DNA of 15,830 nucleotides, taken from positions 1 to 15,830 of the forward strand of contig JAGHCC010000352.1 of NCBI GenBank assembly GCA_021160685.1, given 5' to 3'. Every line of letters begins with the position of its first letter. Positions within the stretch are counted from its first letter, which is position 1. Origin of the DNA: Desulfobulbaceae bacterium (GTDB taxonomy: Bacteria; Desulfobacterota; Desulfobulbia; Desulfobulbales; SURF-16). The translations under genes and the position numbers were made by a program. A model generated the notes under the pieces. That model did no database searches. It was not told the DNA's origin and worked only from the letters and a program-made list of their open reading frames with translations. Positions 7,919-14,287 of the stretch are shown piece after piece.

Positions 7919-8479
7919 ATGTTCGAAAATTTACTCAAACTCTATCAATACGTGGATCAGACCATGCAACTTGTCCGGGAACGTTTTCCGGAGGAGGTGA
8001 AATGTAAACCGGGCTGCTCCGACTGCTGTTCGGCTGTTTTTGATCTCTCCTATATCGAGGCTGTTTATCTCGCCCACCGCTTCAGTCTGCTCGAGGACGG
8101 AATCAAGGCAGCAATTCGGCAGCGGGCGAAAAAGGCTCTTCAAGAATGGCTGGAGCTCATTGCTGCAAAGGGAGATCCATCCACGGCCCGTATTCGCTGT
8201 CCCCTTTTAAACAGTGAGGAGCAGTGCGACTGCTACGAAGCCAGGCCGGTGAACTGCCGGACCTACGGTGTCCCCACGGTGATTAATGACAGCGGCCATG
8301 TCTGCGGCCTCTCCGGTTTCACAAAGGGGAAATCCTATCCATCCCTTCATCTTGCCCCCCTGCAGCAGAGTCTCTATGAATACTCCATTGAACTTGGCGG
8401 CAAAGAGCTTGGCGAAAAACGCTGGCCCGCAGGTGCCGTGCTGCTTTATCCCGAAGGGTTTCAACCGGATTCGAAATAA
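7919..8479 (+). CDS. YkgJ-family CxxxCxxCC cysteine-cluster protein
   Basis: A 186-aa cytoplasmic protein with nine cysteines. The defining cluster is C29-x3-C33-x2-C36-C37 (CKPGCSDCC). A second set follows: RCPLL (C94), CDCYEARPVNCRTYG (C103, C105, C113) and C129. This is the YkgJ/FliB-type zinc-or-iron-chelating domain (PF03692), whose biochemical role is unknown for most members; some relatives are linked to flagellin lysine methylation, but no flagellar gene is nearby. No membrane segment is seen. Its stop codon overlaps the next ATG (TAATG), so it is translationally coupled to the U32 protein and may act with it on an iron-sulfur cluster or substrate. The ATG at 7919 has no Shine-Dalgarno; a small GACC-GAAGAA-GGTC hairpin lies 40 nt upstream. 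Confidence 0.88.
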   Translation: MFENLLKLYQYVDQTMQLVRERFPEEVKCKPGCSDCCSAVFDLSYIEAVYLAHRFSLLEDGIKAAIRQRAKKALQEWLELIAAKGDPSTARIRCPLLNSEEQCDCYEARPVNCRTYGVPTVINDSGHVCGLSGFTKGKSYPSLHLAPLQQSLYEYSIELGGKELGEKRWPAGAVLLYPEGFQPDSK

Positions 8480-9714
8480 TGAGTCATCCCCGCTGTGAAC
8501 TCCTGGCCCCGGCCGGCAACCTGGAAAAACTGAAAATCGCCATCCATTACGGCGCTGATGCGGTTTATCTTGGCGGCAAACAATTCAGCTTGCGGGCCCA
8601 GGCCGCCAATTTCAATAAAGATGAACTGCAGGAGGCGGTTAACTTTGCCCATCAGCACGCAGCCCGAATCTTTGTCACGGTCAATATCTTCGCCCATAAC
8701 CGGGACTTTAAAGGTCTTGCCGACTATCTGAAATTTCTTGCTGAAATCCGGGTGGATGGACTCATTATTTCTGACCCCGGCATTCTCAGCCTGGCCAGAA
8801 AGATCGTGCCGCAATTAAAAATCCACCTCTCCACCCAGGCCAATGTCACCAACGGCGAAAGCGCCTCTTTCTGGGAACAACAGGGCGTGAGCCGCATCAA
8901 TCTGGCCCGGGAACTGTCACTTGCGGAAATCCGCGAAATCAGAAAAAAGATCAGCGCCAAAATTGAAGTCTTTGTCCACGGCGCTCTCTGCATTTCTTAT
9001 TCCGGCCGCTGCATGCTCAGCCTCTATCTCACCGGTCGAGACGCCAACAAGGGGCTGTGCGCCCATCCCTGCCGCTACTCCTACCGGCTTGAAGAGGCAA
9101 AAAGACCGGGCCAGTTTTTCCCGGTGGAGGAAGACGAGCGGGGAACCCACATCTTTAACAGCAAGGATCTCTGCCTGATCAACCGCTTGCCGGAATTGAT
9201 TACGGCCGGGGTGGATTCCATCAAGATCGAAGGAAGGATGAAGGGGATCTATTATGCCGCCGGTATTGTCCGGATTTACCGGGCCGCCCTGGATCATATT
9301 TACAGATGTCTGGAAAAAAATCCCGTTGAACCGGTGGTCATGGGTGAGACGTTCATGGAGGAAATTGTCAAGCTGGGCTCCAGGGGCTATACCGAGAATT
9401 TCATTGATGGATCGCCGGATGAAGATGACATGCTCTACTCAGGCCCCCGTGTTGACCAAACCTATGTCCCGGCCCTGCTGATCAGAAAAAAAGGACCTGA
9501 CACTCTCTTTGATATCCGCCATAAGATTAAACAGGGGGATCGGCTGGAGTACATGGCCCAAGGTCTTGCTAATCTGGATTTCGAGATTAAAACGATTTAC
9601 GACCTGAACGGCGTAAGGCTGGATCAGGCCCAGCCCAACACCCTGATCAGACTTGAGACCTTACCTGAAATTGACTGGCAGGAACACGGGCTGGTTAGAA
9701 AGGTACAACATTAA
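8479..9714 (+). CDS. trhP: Peptidase U32 family protein, TrhP-like tRNA 5-hydroxyuridine synthesis
   Basis: The 411-aa protein opens with ELLAPAGNLEKLKIAIHYGADAVYLGG in U32 fashion. It holds the family signature EVFVHGALCISYSGRCMLS plus GLCAHPCRYSY, whose cysteines C171, C178, C194 and C198 are the four expected iron-sulfur ligands. DSIKIEGRMKG follows. Such proteins are called peptidases, but the TrhP/RlhA/UbiU branch catalyses prephenate-dependent or O2-independent hydroxylation. The length and the absence of the long extra C-terminal domain of RlhA favour TrhP (YegQ), which makes ho5U at tRNA position 34. The gene overlaps the CxxxCxxCC gene by one base and lies 17 bp before the globin. 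That the neighbourhood includes mnmA, mtaB and tgt supports a tRNA role. The TrhP assignment within U32 is an inference; U32 membership is certain. Confidence 0.88.
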   Translation: MSHPRCELLAPAGNLEKLKIAIHYGADAVYLGGKQFSLRAQAANFNKDELQEAVNFAHQHAARIFVTVNIFAHNRDFKGLADYLKFLAEIRVDGLIISDPGILSLARKIVPQLKIHLSTQANVTNGESASFWEQQGVSRINLARELSLAEIREIRKKISAKIEVFVHGALCISYSGRCMLSLYLTGRDANKGLCAHPCRYSYRLEEAKRPGQFFPVEEDERGTHIFNSKDLCLINRLPELITAGVDSIKIEGRMKGIYYAAGIVRIYRAALDHIYRCLEKNPVEPVVMGETFMEEIVKLGSRGYTENFIDGSPDEDDMLYSGPRVDQTYVPALLIRKKGPDTLFDIRHKIKQGDRLEYMAQGLANLDFEIKTIYDLNGVRLDQAQPNTLIRLETLPEIDWQEHGLVRKVQH

Positions 9715-9731
9715 AATCAAGGAGAAAGCCA

Positions 9732-10157
9732 ATGACCATTTCACAACAAACTATAGAAATAGTAAAAAGCACGGCTCCCCTGTTAAAAGAAAAAGGGGAA
9801 GATGTTACCGCAAGAATGTATCCAATTCTATTTTCAAAATACCCGGAAACCGAGGTGCTTTTTAAAAATGCAAACAATCAACCTGCTAAGCTGGCGACTG
9901 CTATTGCGGCTTACGCTGCAAACATAGATCAACTAGAAAACCTGGGTGACGCTGTCGAGCGTATGGCCCAAAGGCATGTTAATGTAAAAGTGAAACCCAA
10001 ACATTACCCGATGGTTGCTGATGCACTTTTGACGGCAATGACTGAGGTGCTTGGTTCTGACGTGGTCACTGATGAAGTCTCTTCCGCATGGGGAGAGGCC
10101 TTTAACTTCCTGGCTGACATTTTGAAAACAAGGGAAAAAGAATTATATGCTGCATGA
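9732..10157 (+). CDS. Single-domain globin (flavohemoglobin-type globin domain)
   Basis: A 141-aa heme protein that aligns along its whole length with the globin half of flavohemoglobin Hmp but has no FAD/NAD reductase domain. Key residues are in place: B10 Tyr30, CD1 Phe44, E7 Gln50, proximal F8 His82, and Tyr92 and Glu136 (TREKELY), which match the Hmp proximal hydrogen-bond partners Tyr95 and Glu135. Relative to Hmp, three residues are deleted between CD1 and E7. Likely roles are NO dioxygenation with a separate reductase, or O2 scavenging; which one cannot be told from sequence. An ideal AAGGAG (9719-9724) stands 7 nt before the ATG. The 5' third is visibly richer in A+T (line 9781-9840 has 18 G/C of 60) than the upstream gene, so separate acquisition is possible. 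Confidence 0.93.
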   Translation: MTISQQTIEIVKSTAPLLKEKGEDVTARMYPILFSKYPETEVLFKNANNQPAKLATAIAAYAANIDQLENLGDAVERMAQRHVNVKVKPKHYPMVADALLTAMTEVLGSDVVTDEVSSAWGEAFNFLADILKTREKELYAA

Positions 10158-10359
10158 ATAATTCACCTCAACGCCGAACTGCCGGCCCGGCTCCCCAGAC
10201 AAGACCCATGGAGACAACACTTTTAGTAACCAATCACAGGATGACATTATCCAAAGTTTGAGCAAACTCCTATCCGGCAAACGTTCACAGGTGCCGGAGA
10301 TCGGAGTCTCACTATGTTCGCTACCTGCCGCAAGCAGGGTGGGTGACTATAGCCCCCCT
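10158..10359 (+). other. Hairpin-rich leader upstream of the methyltransferase gene
   Basis: This stretch holds a perfect 7-bp inverted repeat TCCGGCA (10273-10279) / TGCCGGA (10292-10298). It is followed at once by GAGA-N6-TCTC (10297-10310) and by CCTGC-CGCAA-GCAGG near 10327-10341. It could be a structured 5' UTR. It is also open in the frame of the methyltransferase from a TTG at 10258, but the encoded residues look unlike protein of that family. A 17-codon ORF (10210-10261, METTLLVTNHRMTLSKV) ends on that TTG. I recognise no known riboswitch class. Confidence 0.35.
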
Positions 10360-11049
10360 ATGTCAAACGCCCTGATCGCGGCAAGATTCGGTGCCTGTGA
10401 TCGCTTGCCACTTTTACGCTGCCCTCTGTGTGCAGACACAGGGAGCAGCCATTTTCACAGTGACCGGAATCGTGATTATTATTGCTGCCCTTACTGCCAC
10501 CTGGTCCATGTGCCGCCCTTACAACTTCTTTCCCCTGAAGCGGAGCGGGCCGAGTATGACAAACACCAGAACTCACCGGACGATGCCGGCTACCGCAAAT
10601 TCCTGAGTCGTCTGTTCATCCCGCTGAATACTCGACTCAGTCCGGGCAGCCATGGCCTGGACTTCGGTTCCGGCCCCGGCCCTACCCTTTCCCTGATGTT
10701 CGAGGAAGCAGGCCACCGGATGAGCCTGTTTGACCCATTCTATGCCCCGAAAAAAGATGCTCTCAACAGGCAATACGATTTTATCAGCGCAACCGAGGTG
10801 GTTGAGCATCTCCATGATCCAAAGACTGAGCTTACGCTCCTCTGGTCCATCCTCAAGCCTGGCGGCTGGCTGGGGATTATGACCAAGCTGGTCCTGGACC
10901 GAGCCGCCTTTTCTAACTGGCATTACAAAAACGACCCAACCCATGTCTGCTTTTATTCTATCAAAACAATGGAATGGCTGGCCAGACAGTGGCAGGTGAA
11001 ACTCCTGCCGATCGGCAAGGATGTTCTTCTTTTTCAAAAACCATTATAA
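10360..11049 (+). CDS. Class I SAM-dependent methyltransferase with N-terminal zinc ribbon
   Basis: The 229-aa protein (from the ATG at 10360) begins with a CPLC...YYCCPYCHLV zinc-ribbon (C21, C24, C43, C46). It continues into a Rossmann-type methyltransferase: motif I LDFGSGPG at 100-107, acidic residue D125 at the end of strand 2, ATEVVEHLHDP at 144-154 and LKPGGWLGIMTK at 165-176. The substrate is unknown. I recall similar proteins (EYDKHQNSPDDAGYRKFLSRL...NDPTHVCFYS) from gammaproteobacteria, so horizontal transfer is possible. The start is uncertain: an in-frame TTG at 10258 would add 34 residues of poor quality, neither site has a Shine-Dalgarno, and homologs may begin just before the zinc ribbon. 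It lies 202 bp after the globin and convergent to the FKBP gene. Confidence 0.85.
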   Translation: MSNALIAARFGACDRLPLLRCPLCADTGSSHFHSDRNRDYYCCPYCHLVHVPPLQLLSPEAERAEYDKHQNSPDDAGYRKFLSRLFIPLNTRLSPGSHGLDFGSGPGPTLSLMFEEAGHRMSLFDPFYAPKKDALNRQYDFISATEVVEHLHDPKTELTLLWSILKPGGWLGIMTKLVLDRAAFSNWHYKNDPTHVCFYSIKTMEWLARQWQVKLLPIGKDVLLFQKPL

Positions 11050-11187
11050 AAAAAACTTTCTAAACCACCAATCGTTTCTCTGGCCTTTTGTTCAGACGTC
11101 ATTCACGATTGGGATAGAAATTGATCAAAACCGCTGGGAGTTATAAGAGGTAAGACGTGAAATCCAGGATTGTCATTCAGGGCGGGG

Positions 11188-11224
11188 CAGAGACACGGAG
11201 TTTTTAATAATCTCCGTGTCTCTG
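11188..11224. repeat. Perfect 13-bp hairpin between convergent genes
   Basis: CAGAGACACGGAG (11188-11200) and its exact reverse complement (11212-11224) flank an 11-nt loop TTTTTAATAAT. It stands between the methyltransferase and FKBP stop codons, where a bidirectional terminator is expected. Neither strand has a T-run directly after the stem (the plus strand has AAAAAC, the minus strand CCCCGCC), so it is not a textbook terminator. The ACACGGAG unit resembles the other short-unit repeats. The rest of the 11050-11232 gap holds only a loose CCAATCG/CGATTGG pair. Confidence 0.75.
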
Positions 11225-11232
11225 AAAAACTA

Positions 11233-11661
11233 TCAGGCAATCTCCACCAACTCAATTTCAAACGTCAACTCCATACCGGCCAAGGGTGGATTGGCATCCA
11301 GCAAGACATGGTCGTCGTTAACCTCAACTACCTTTACCATCATAGGCTGGCCGTTGGGGCCTTGAATCTGCAGCTTCTGTCCCACCTCAGGATTAATATC
11401 CGGAGGAACCTGATTCCTGGGCACGGGCATGACCAATTCTTTCTGATGCTCTCCATAGGCCTTATCCGCCGGAATCGTCACTTTTTTGGACTCGCCATGA
11501 CTCATGCCGAGCACTGCATCATTAAACCCGGGAATGACCTGGCCGCTGCCAATGGTGAATCCCAGGGGCTCACGTCCGTCGGACGAGTCAAAGACCGTGC
11601 CGTCGGCAAGTGTACCGGTGTAATGAATTTTAACACTATCGCCTTTTGTTGCCGCTGCCAT
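11233..11661 (-). CDS. FKBP-type peptidyl-prolyl cis-trans isomerase, SlyD-like
   Basis: A 142-aa cytoplasmic protein-folding catalyst. The FKBP core shows VKIHYTGTLADGTVFDSS (10-27), the pocket strand GQVIPGFNDAVLGM (40-53) and the closing ELTFEIELVEIA. The stretch 70-118 (AYGEHQKELVMPVPRNQV onward) is the insert-in-flap chaperone domain typical of SlyD. The histidine-rich metal-binding tail of E. coli SlyD is missing. The usual DxNHPLAG reads DANPPLAG, with Pro in place of His. No signal peptide is present. The start at 11661 has a strong AAGGAG about 7 nt upstream. The gene lies downstream of yajC but behind a terminator and a repeat element, so it probably has its own promoter. Confidence 0.95.
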   Translation of the reverse strand: MAAATKGDSVKIHYTGTLADGTVFDSSDGREPLGFTIGSGQVIPGFNDAVLGMSHGESKKVTIPADKAYGEHQKELVMPVPRNQVPPDINPEVGQKLQIQGPNGQPMMVKVVEVNDDHVLLDANPPLAGMELTFEIELVEIA

Positions 11662-11683
11662 ATTTTTCTCCTTATCGAATCAT

Positions 11684-11806
11684 GATGTCTTCGTAAAAAC
11701 TATTTTTTCAATGCAAAAGACGCGAAAGTTTTTCTTAAAAATCAAATAATTACTCTTGCGTCCCTTGCGTCTTTCGCCTTAAATTTTAGCTTCTTACGAG
11801 TTCATC
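11684..11806. repeat. Quasi-palindromic repeat element with GACGCAAG-type arms
   Basis: The outer arms are imperfect inverted repeats: GATGTCTTCGTAAAAACTA (11684-11702) faces TAGCTTCTTACGAGTTCATC (11787-11806). Inside them AAAGACGCGAAAG (11716-11728) faces CTTGCGTC-CCTTGCGTC-TTTCGCC (11755-11778), which contains a tandem repeat. The element fills the gap between the FKBP start and the yajC terminator. The terminal TTACGAGTTCATC sequence resembles a dispersed intergenic repeat that I recall from deltaproteobacterial genomes; that recollection is unverified. It fits a MITE-like element. Confidence 0.6.
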
Positions 11807-11828
11807 AATCATTACTTTATCAAAACTT

Positions 11829-11870
11829 AAAAAATAAAAAAACGGGCGCAACATAATCGGTGCACCCGTT
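11829..11870 (-). terminator. Rho-independent terminator after yajC
   Basis: Read on the minus strand, AACGGGTGCACC-GATTAT-GTTGCGCCCGTT forms a 12-bp stem with one G-U wobble and one mismatch. It is followed by a T-run of about 14 with one A (complement of 11829-11842). It lies 40 nt after the yajC stop and should end the rph-tgt-yajC transcript before the FKBP gene. Confidence 0.88.
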
Positions 11871-11873
11871 ACA

Positions 11874-11894
11874 AATTTCACCCCCGGTGAAATT
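11874..11894 (-). repeat. Second hairpin between yajC stop and its terminator
   Basis: AATTTCACC-CCC-GGTGAAATT is a perfect inverted repeat with 9-bp arms and a 3-nt loop, 16 nt after the yajC stop and 3 nt before the main terminator stem. It may protect the 3' end of the transcript or strengthen termination. Confidence 0.6.
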
Positions 11895-11910
11895 ATTTCT
11901 TAAAAATGGA

Positions 11911-12249
11911 TCATCCCCCGGACTTGCATCCGTCACCCTTCTTGTCGGTCGGGGCGGAAACCGGGCTAAGGACATTCTGACGTGAAACCTTGACCCGAAT
12001 ATTTTCGGCAATTTCCAGGGTCACAACCTTGTCGGTCAGCCCCTTGATGGTGCCGTGCAGACCGCCGCTGGTAATCACGGCATCTCCTTTTTTCAGGCTG
12101 CCCAGAAAGGCCTGCTGCAATTTGGCCTTTTGCTGCTGCGGCCTGATGAGCAGAAAATAAAAGACCACAAAAATCAAAATCATCGGGATCAGGCTACCAA
12201 AGGCGCTTCCCCCCGGAGCGGCATCAGCCGCATACGCTAAAGATGTCAT
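11911..12249 (-). CDS. yajC: Preprotein translocase subunit YajC
   Basis: Small inner-membrane accessory of the Sec translocon, normally in complex with SecD-SecF. The 112-aa product has one membrane helix (about residues 18-36, GSLIPMILIFVVFYFLLI) followed by the family signature RPQQQKAK (36-43) and GDAVITSGGLHGTI (55-68). The ATG at 12249 is chosen over an in-frame TTG at 12255 because a perfect AGGAGG (12256-12261) lies 6 nt before it and overlaps none of the coding region. The tail GDGCKSGG with a cysteine is unusual. tgt-yajC is a conserved pair, 60 bp apart here. The expected secD and secF do not follow; a terminator does. Confidence 0.96.
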   Translation of the reverse strand: MTSLAYAADAAPGGSAFGSLIPMILIFVVFYFLLIRPQQQKAKLQQAFLGSLKKGDAVITSGGLHGTIKGLTDKVVTLEIAENIRVKVSRQNVLSPVSAPTDKKGDGCKSGG

Positions 12250-12309
12250 ATTCAACCTCCTGAATAACGTTGTTTTATATCTCTGGCGGCGAAGTCAAAA
12301 AACCATTAA

Positions 12310-13425
12310 TTAACTTCCCTCTCCGCGCAAATCATAAAATTCTTTTCTGAATGTCTCAAAGCAATCCTCTTCAATGGCCCGGCGGATACCGGCCATCAGG
12401 TTGACAAAATAATGCAGATTATGGATGGTATTCAGCTGCGAGGACAAAATCTCCCGGGCCATATAGAGATGACGCAAATAGGCCCGTGAGTAGTTCCGGC
12501 AGGTATAACAGTCGCATAACTCGTCAACAGGTCGAGAATCGTCACGATACTGGGCGTTTTTTATAACAAGCCTGCCCCGAGAAGTAAAGAGCATTCCATT
12601 TCTGGCATTTCTGGTGGGCATGACGCAGTCAAACATATCAATGCCCCGATAAACCGATTCCACCAGATCCTCAGGGGTTCCAACGCCCATGAGATAACGG
12701 GGGTAATCCACCGGCAGAAGGGCCGCGCTCTTTTCCGTCATCTCCCGCATCAACTCGATGGGTTCGCCAACGCTCAAGCCCCCCAGGGCATAACCGTCAA
12801 AACCAATCTCAAGCAGCTCATCCACCGCCATTTTCCGCAGATCATCATACATGCCGCCCTGAACAATGCCAAAAAGAAGCAGGTCTTTGTTTTTATGGGC
12901 CGCCCGTGACCGTTTGGCCCAGCGGCCGGTCAGCTTAGTGGCCTCAAAAGCCTCCTGCCGGTCAGCGGGATAGGGAATACAGGTATCAAGACACATCATG
13001 ATGTCCGAGCCCAGGTCTTCCTGGACGGCCACAACCTTTTCCGGACTCAGAAAAAGCATGCTGCCGTCCAGATGGGATTTGAATGTCACCCCCTCTTCAC
13101 TGATTTTGGCCAGATCCCGCAGGCTGAAGATCTGGAAACCACCGCTGTCGGTGAGGATGGGACCATTCCAATTCATGAAACGGTGCAGGCCGCCGAGATC
13201 ACGGATCAACTCGTGCCCCGGCCGGACAAAGAGATGATAGGTGTTGGCCAGAATAATCTGCGCCCCAAGTTCCTCCAGATTTTCCGGCGTGATACCTTTG
13301 ACTGTGGCCTGGGTGCCCACCGGCATAAAAATCGGGGTCTGGAAAACGCCGTGGGACGTACGGACCTCGCCGCGCCGGGCCGCACTTCGGGAAGAGGTGC
13401 AATGCAGGGTAAAAGGAGAACTCAT
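12310..13425 (-). CDS. tgt: Queuine tRNA-ribosyltransferase (bacterial TGT)
   Basis: Exchanges guanine-34 of tRNA-Asn/Asp/His/Tyr for preQ1 in the queuosine pathway. The 371-aa protein has the TIM-barrel landmarks: the general-base Asp93 in LTDSGGFQ, C145 in SDIMMCLD, the GIVQGG and YALGGLSVGE substrate loops, the nucleophile Asp266 in MFDCVMPTRNARNG, and the zinc site C304-x-C306-x2-C309 plus H335. The frame is open to 13668, but the ATG at 13425 gives the family's normal N-terminus and length; the upstream residues do not look like TGT. Only a weak GGA lies near it. It sits 157 bp downstream of rph and 60 bp upstream of yajC. Confidence 0.97.
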   Translation of the reverse strand: MSSPFTLHCTSSRSAARRGEVRTSHGVFQTPIFMPVGTQATVKGITPENLEELGAQIILANTYHLFVRPGHELIRDLGGLHRFMNWNGPILTDSGGFQIFSLRDLAKISEEGVTFKSHLDGSMLFLSPEKVVAVQEDLGSDIMMCLDTCIPYPADRQEAFEATKLTGRWAKRSRAAHKNKDLLLFGIVQGGMYDDLRKMAVDELLEIGFDGYALGGLSVGEPIELMREMTEKSAALLPVDYPRYLMGVGTPEDLVESVYRGIDMFDCVMPTRNARNGMLFTSRGRLVIKNAQYRDDSRPVDELCDCYTCRNYSRAYLRHLYMAREILSSQLNTIHNLHYFVNLMAGIRRAIEEDCFETFRKEFYDLRGEGS

Positions 13426-13452
13426 TTTGTAAATATCCAGCTTGTATAAATT

Positions 13453-13470
13453 AGAGTTACGAAAAACTCT
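13453..13470 (-). repeat. Small hairpin in tgt leader
   Basis: AGAGTT-ACGAAA-AACTCT, 6-bp arms, about 28 nt upstream of the tgt start. Possible leader structure; no match to a preQ1 riboswitch pattern was seen. Confidence 0.35.
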
Positions 13471-13490
13471 ATTTGTAAATGTTTGGCAGT

Positions 13491-13565
13491 ACTTTACAGG
13501 GAGGCAAGCAGGCTGATCAACTATACTTTGGTATGCTGGGCAGACTGATCGCCTTCCTGTGAAGT
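13491..13565 (-). repeat. Long-stem hairpin between rph and tgt
   Basis: ACTTTACAGGGAGGC (13491-13505) pairs with GCCTTCCTGTGAAGT (13551-13565) over 15 bp with two G-U wobbles. Inside are a near-perfect direct repeat, CAGGCTGATC / CAGACTGATC, and a small ATAC-TTTG-GTAT hairpin (13523-13534). It starts 18 nt after the rph stop on the minus strand. There is no T-run, so an mRNA-processing or stabilising hairpin, or a repeat element, is more likely than a simple terminator. Confidence 0.6.
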
Positions 13566-13582
13566 GGTGCCGGATATTTAGC

Positions 13583-14287
13583 TCATTTTGCCTGGTTTCC
13601 CAAGGCAAGCAATTGTTCAATTCCCTGCCGGGCCAGGCTGGTGAGTTCATCAAATTCCGTCTGGGCAAGGGGTCTGCCCTCAGCCGTGCACTGCACCTCG
13701 ATCAGGCGGCCGTCTCCGGTCATGACAAAATTCGCATCCGCCTCGGCAGTGGAATCTTCCCCGTAATCAAGATCAAGCAGGGGTTGCTCGTCAACAATAC
13801 CGCAGCTCACTGCGGCCAGGGGCAGCAGATCAATTTCACCCAGAACACCTTTTTTCTGGAGCATGGCCAGCGCATCCCCAAGGGCCATGGCCGCGCCGGT
13901 GATGGATGCCGTCCGCGTGCCGCCGTCGGCGTTCAGCACATCACAGTCCACCCGAAAGGTTCTCTCCCCCAATTCCGCCAAATCAACCATCATTCGCAGG
14001 GAACGACCGATCAAGCGCTGAATCTCATAAGTACGGCCGGATCGCCCCCGCACCGCCTCTCGTTTCATCCGTGAATTGGTGGAACAGGGCAGCATGCCGT
14101 ATTCAGCGGTGATCCAGCCCTTACCCGTATCCTTTAAAAAAGGTGGCACGCTCTCCTCAACCGTGACGGCGCAGAGGACATGGGTATTGCCCATTTTGAT
14201 CAAAACAGAGGCATCGGCCTGGGGCTGGAACCCCCGCTCGATGAGCACGGGTCGCAGTTCGTTGTTTGTTCTATTATTTTTTCTCAT
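13583..14287 (-). CDS. rph: Ribonuclease PH
   Basis: Phosphate-dependent 3'-to-5' exoribonuclease that trims tRNA precursors; works as a hexamer. The 234-aa protein has the standard order: RxxNxLRPV start, TAEYGMLPCSTNSRMKREA (60-78), GRSGRTYEIQRLIGRSLR (81-98, phosphate and tRNA contacts), CDVLNADGGTRTASITGA (115-132) and the DLDYGEDSTAEADANFVMT metal-site region. All appear intact and the length is normal. The ATG at 14287 is preceded by GAGGTT very close to the start, so initiation may be weak. It is the first gene of the rph-tgt-yajC group and is divergent from the radical SAM gene. Confidence 0.97.
   Translation of the reverse strand: MRKNNRTNNELRPVLIERGFQPQADASVLIKMGNTHVLCAVTVEESVPPFLKDTGKGWITAEYGMLPCSTNSRMKREAVRGRSGRTYEIQRLIGRSLRMMVDLAELGERTFRVDCDVLNADGGTRTASITGAAMALGDALAMLQKKGVLGEIDLLPLAAVSCGIVDEQPLLDLDYGEDSTAEADANFVMTGDGRLIEVQCTAEGRPLAQTEFDELTSLARQGIEQLLALGNQAK

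Noticed and set aside
10258..10359. 34-residue N-terminal extension of the methyltransferase from a TTG
   Set aside because: Rare start codon, no ribosome site, unlikely protein composition and a cluster of hairpins; kept only as an alternative start.
13426..13490. preQ1 riboswitch in front of tgt
   Set aside because: The small hairpin is not followed by the A-rich tail and ribosome-site pairing expected of preQ1-I; no class II/III pattern seen.
13426..13668. 81-residue N-terminal extension of tgt
   Set aside because: The frame is open but overlaps the 3' end of rph and the hairpin; the residues are unlike TGT, and the ATG at 13425 gives the family's normal length.
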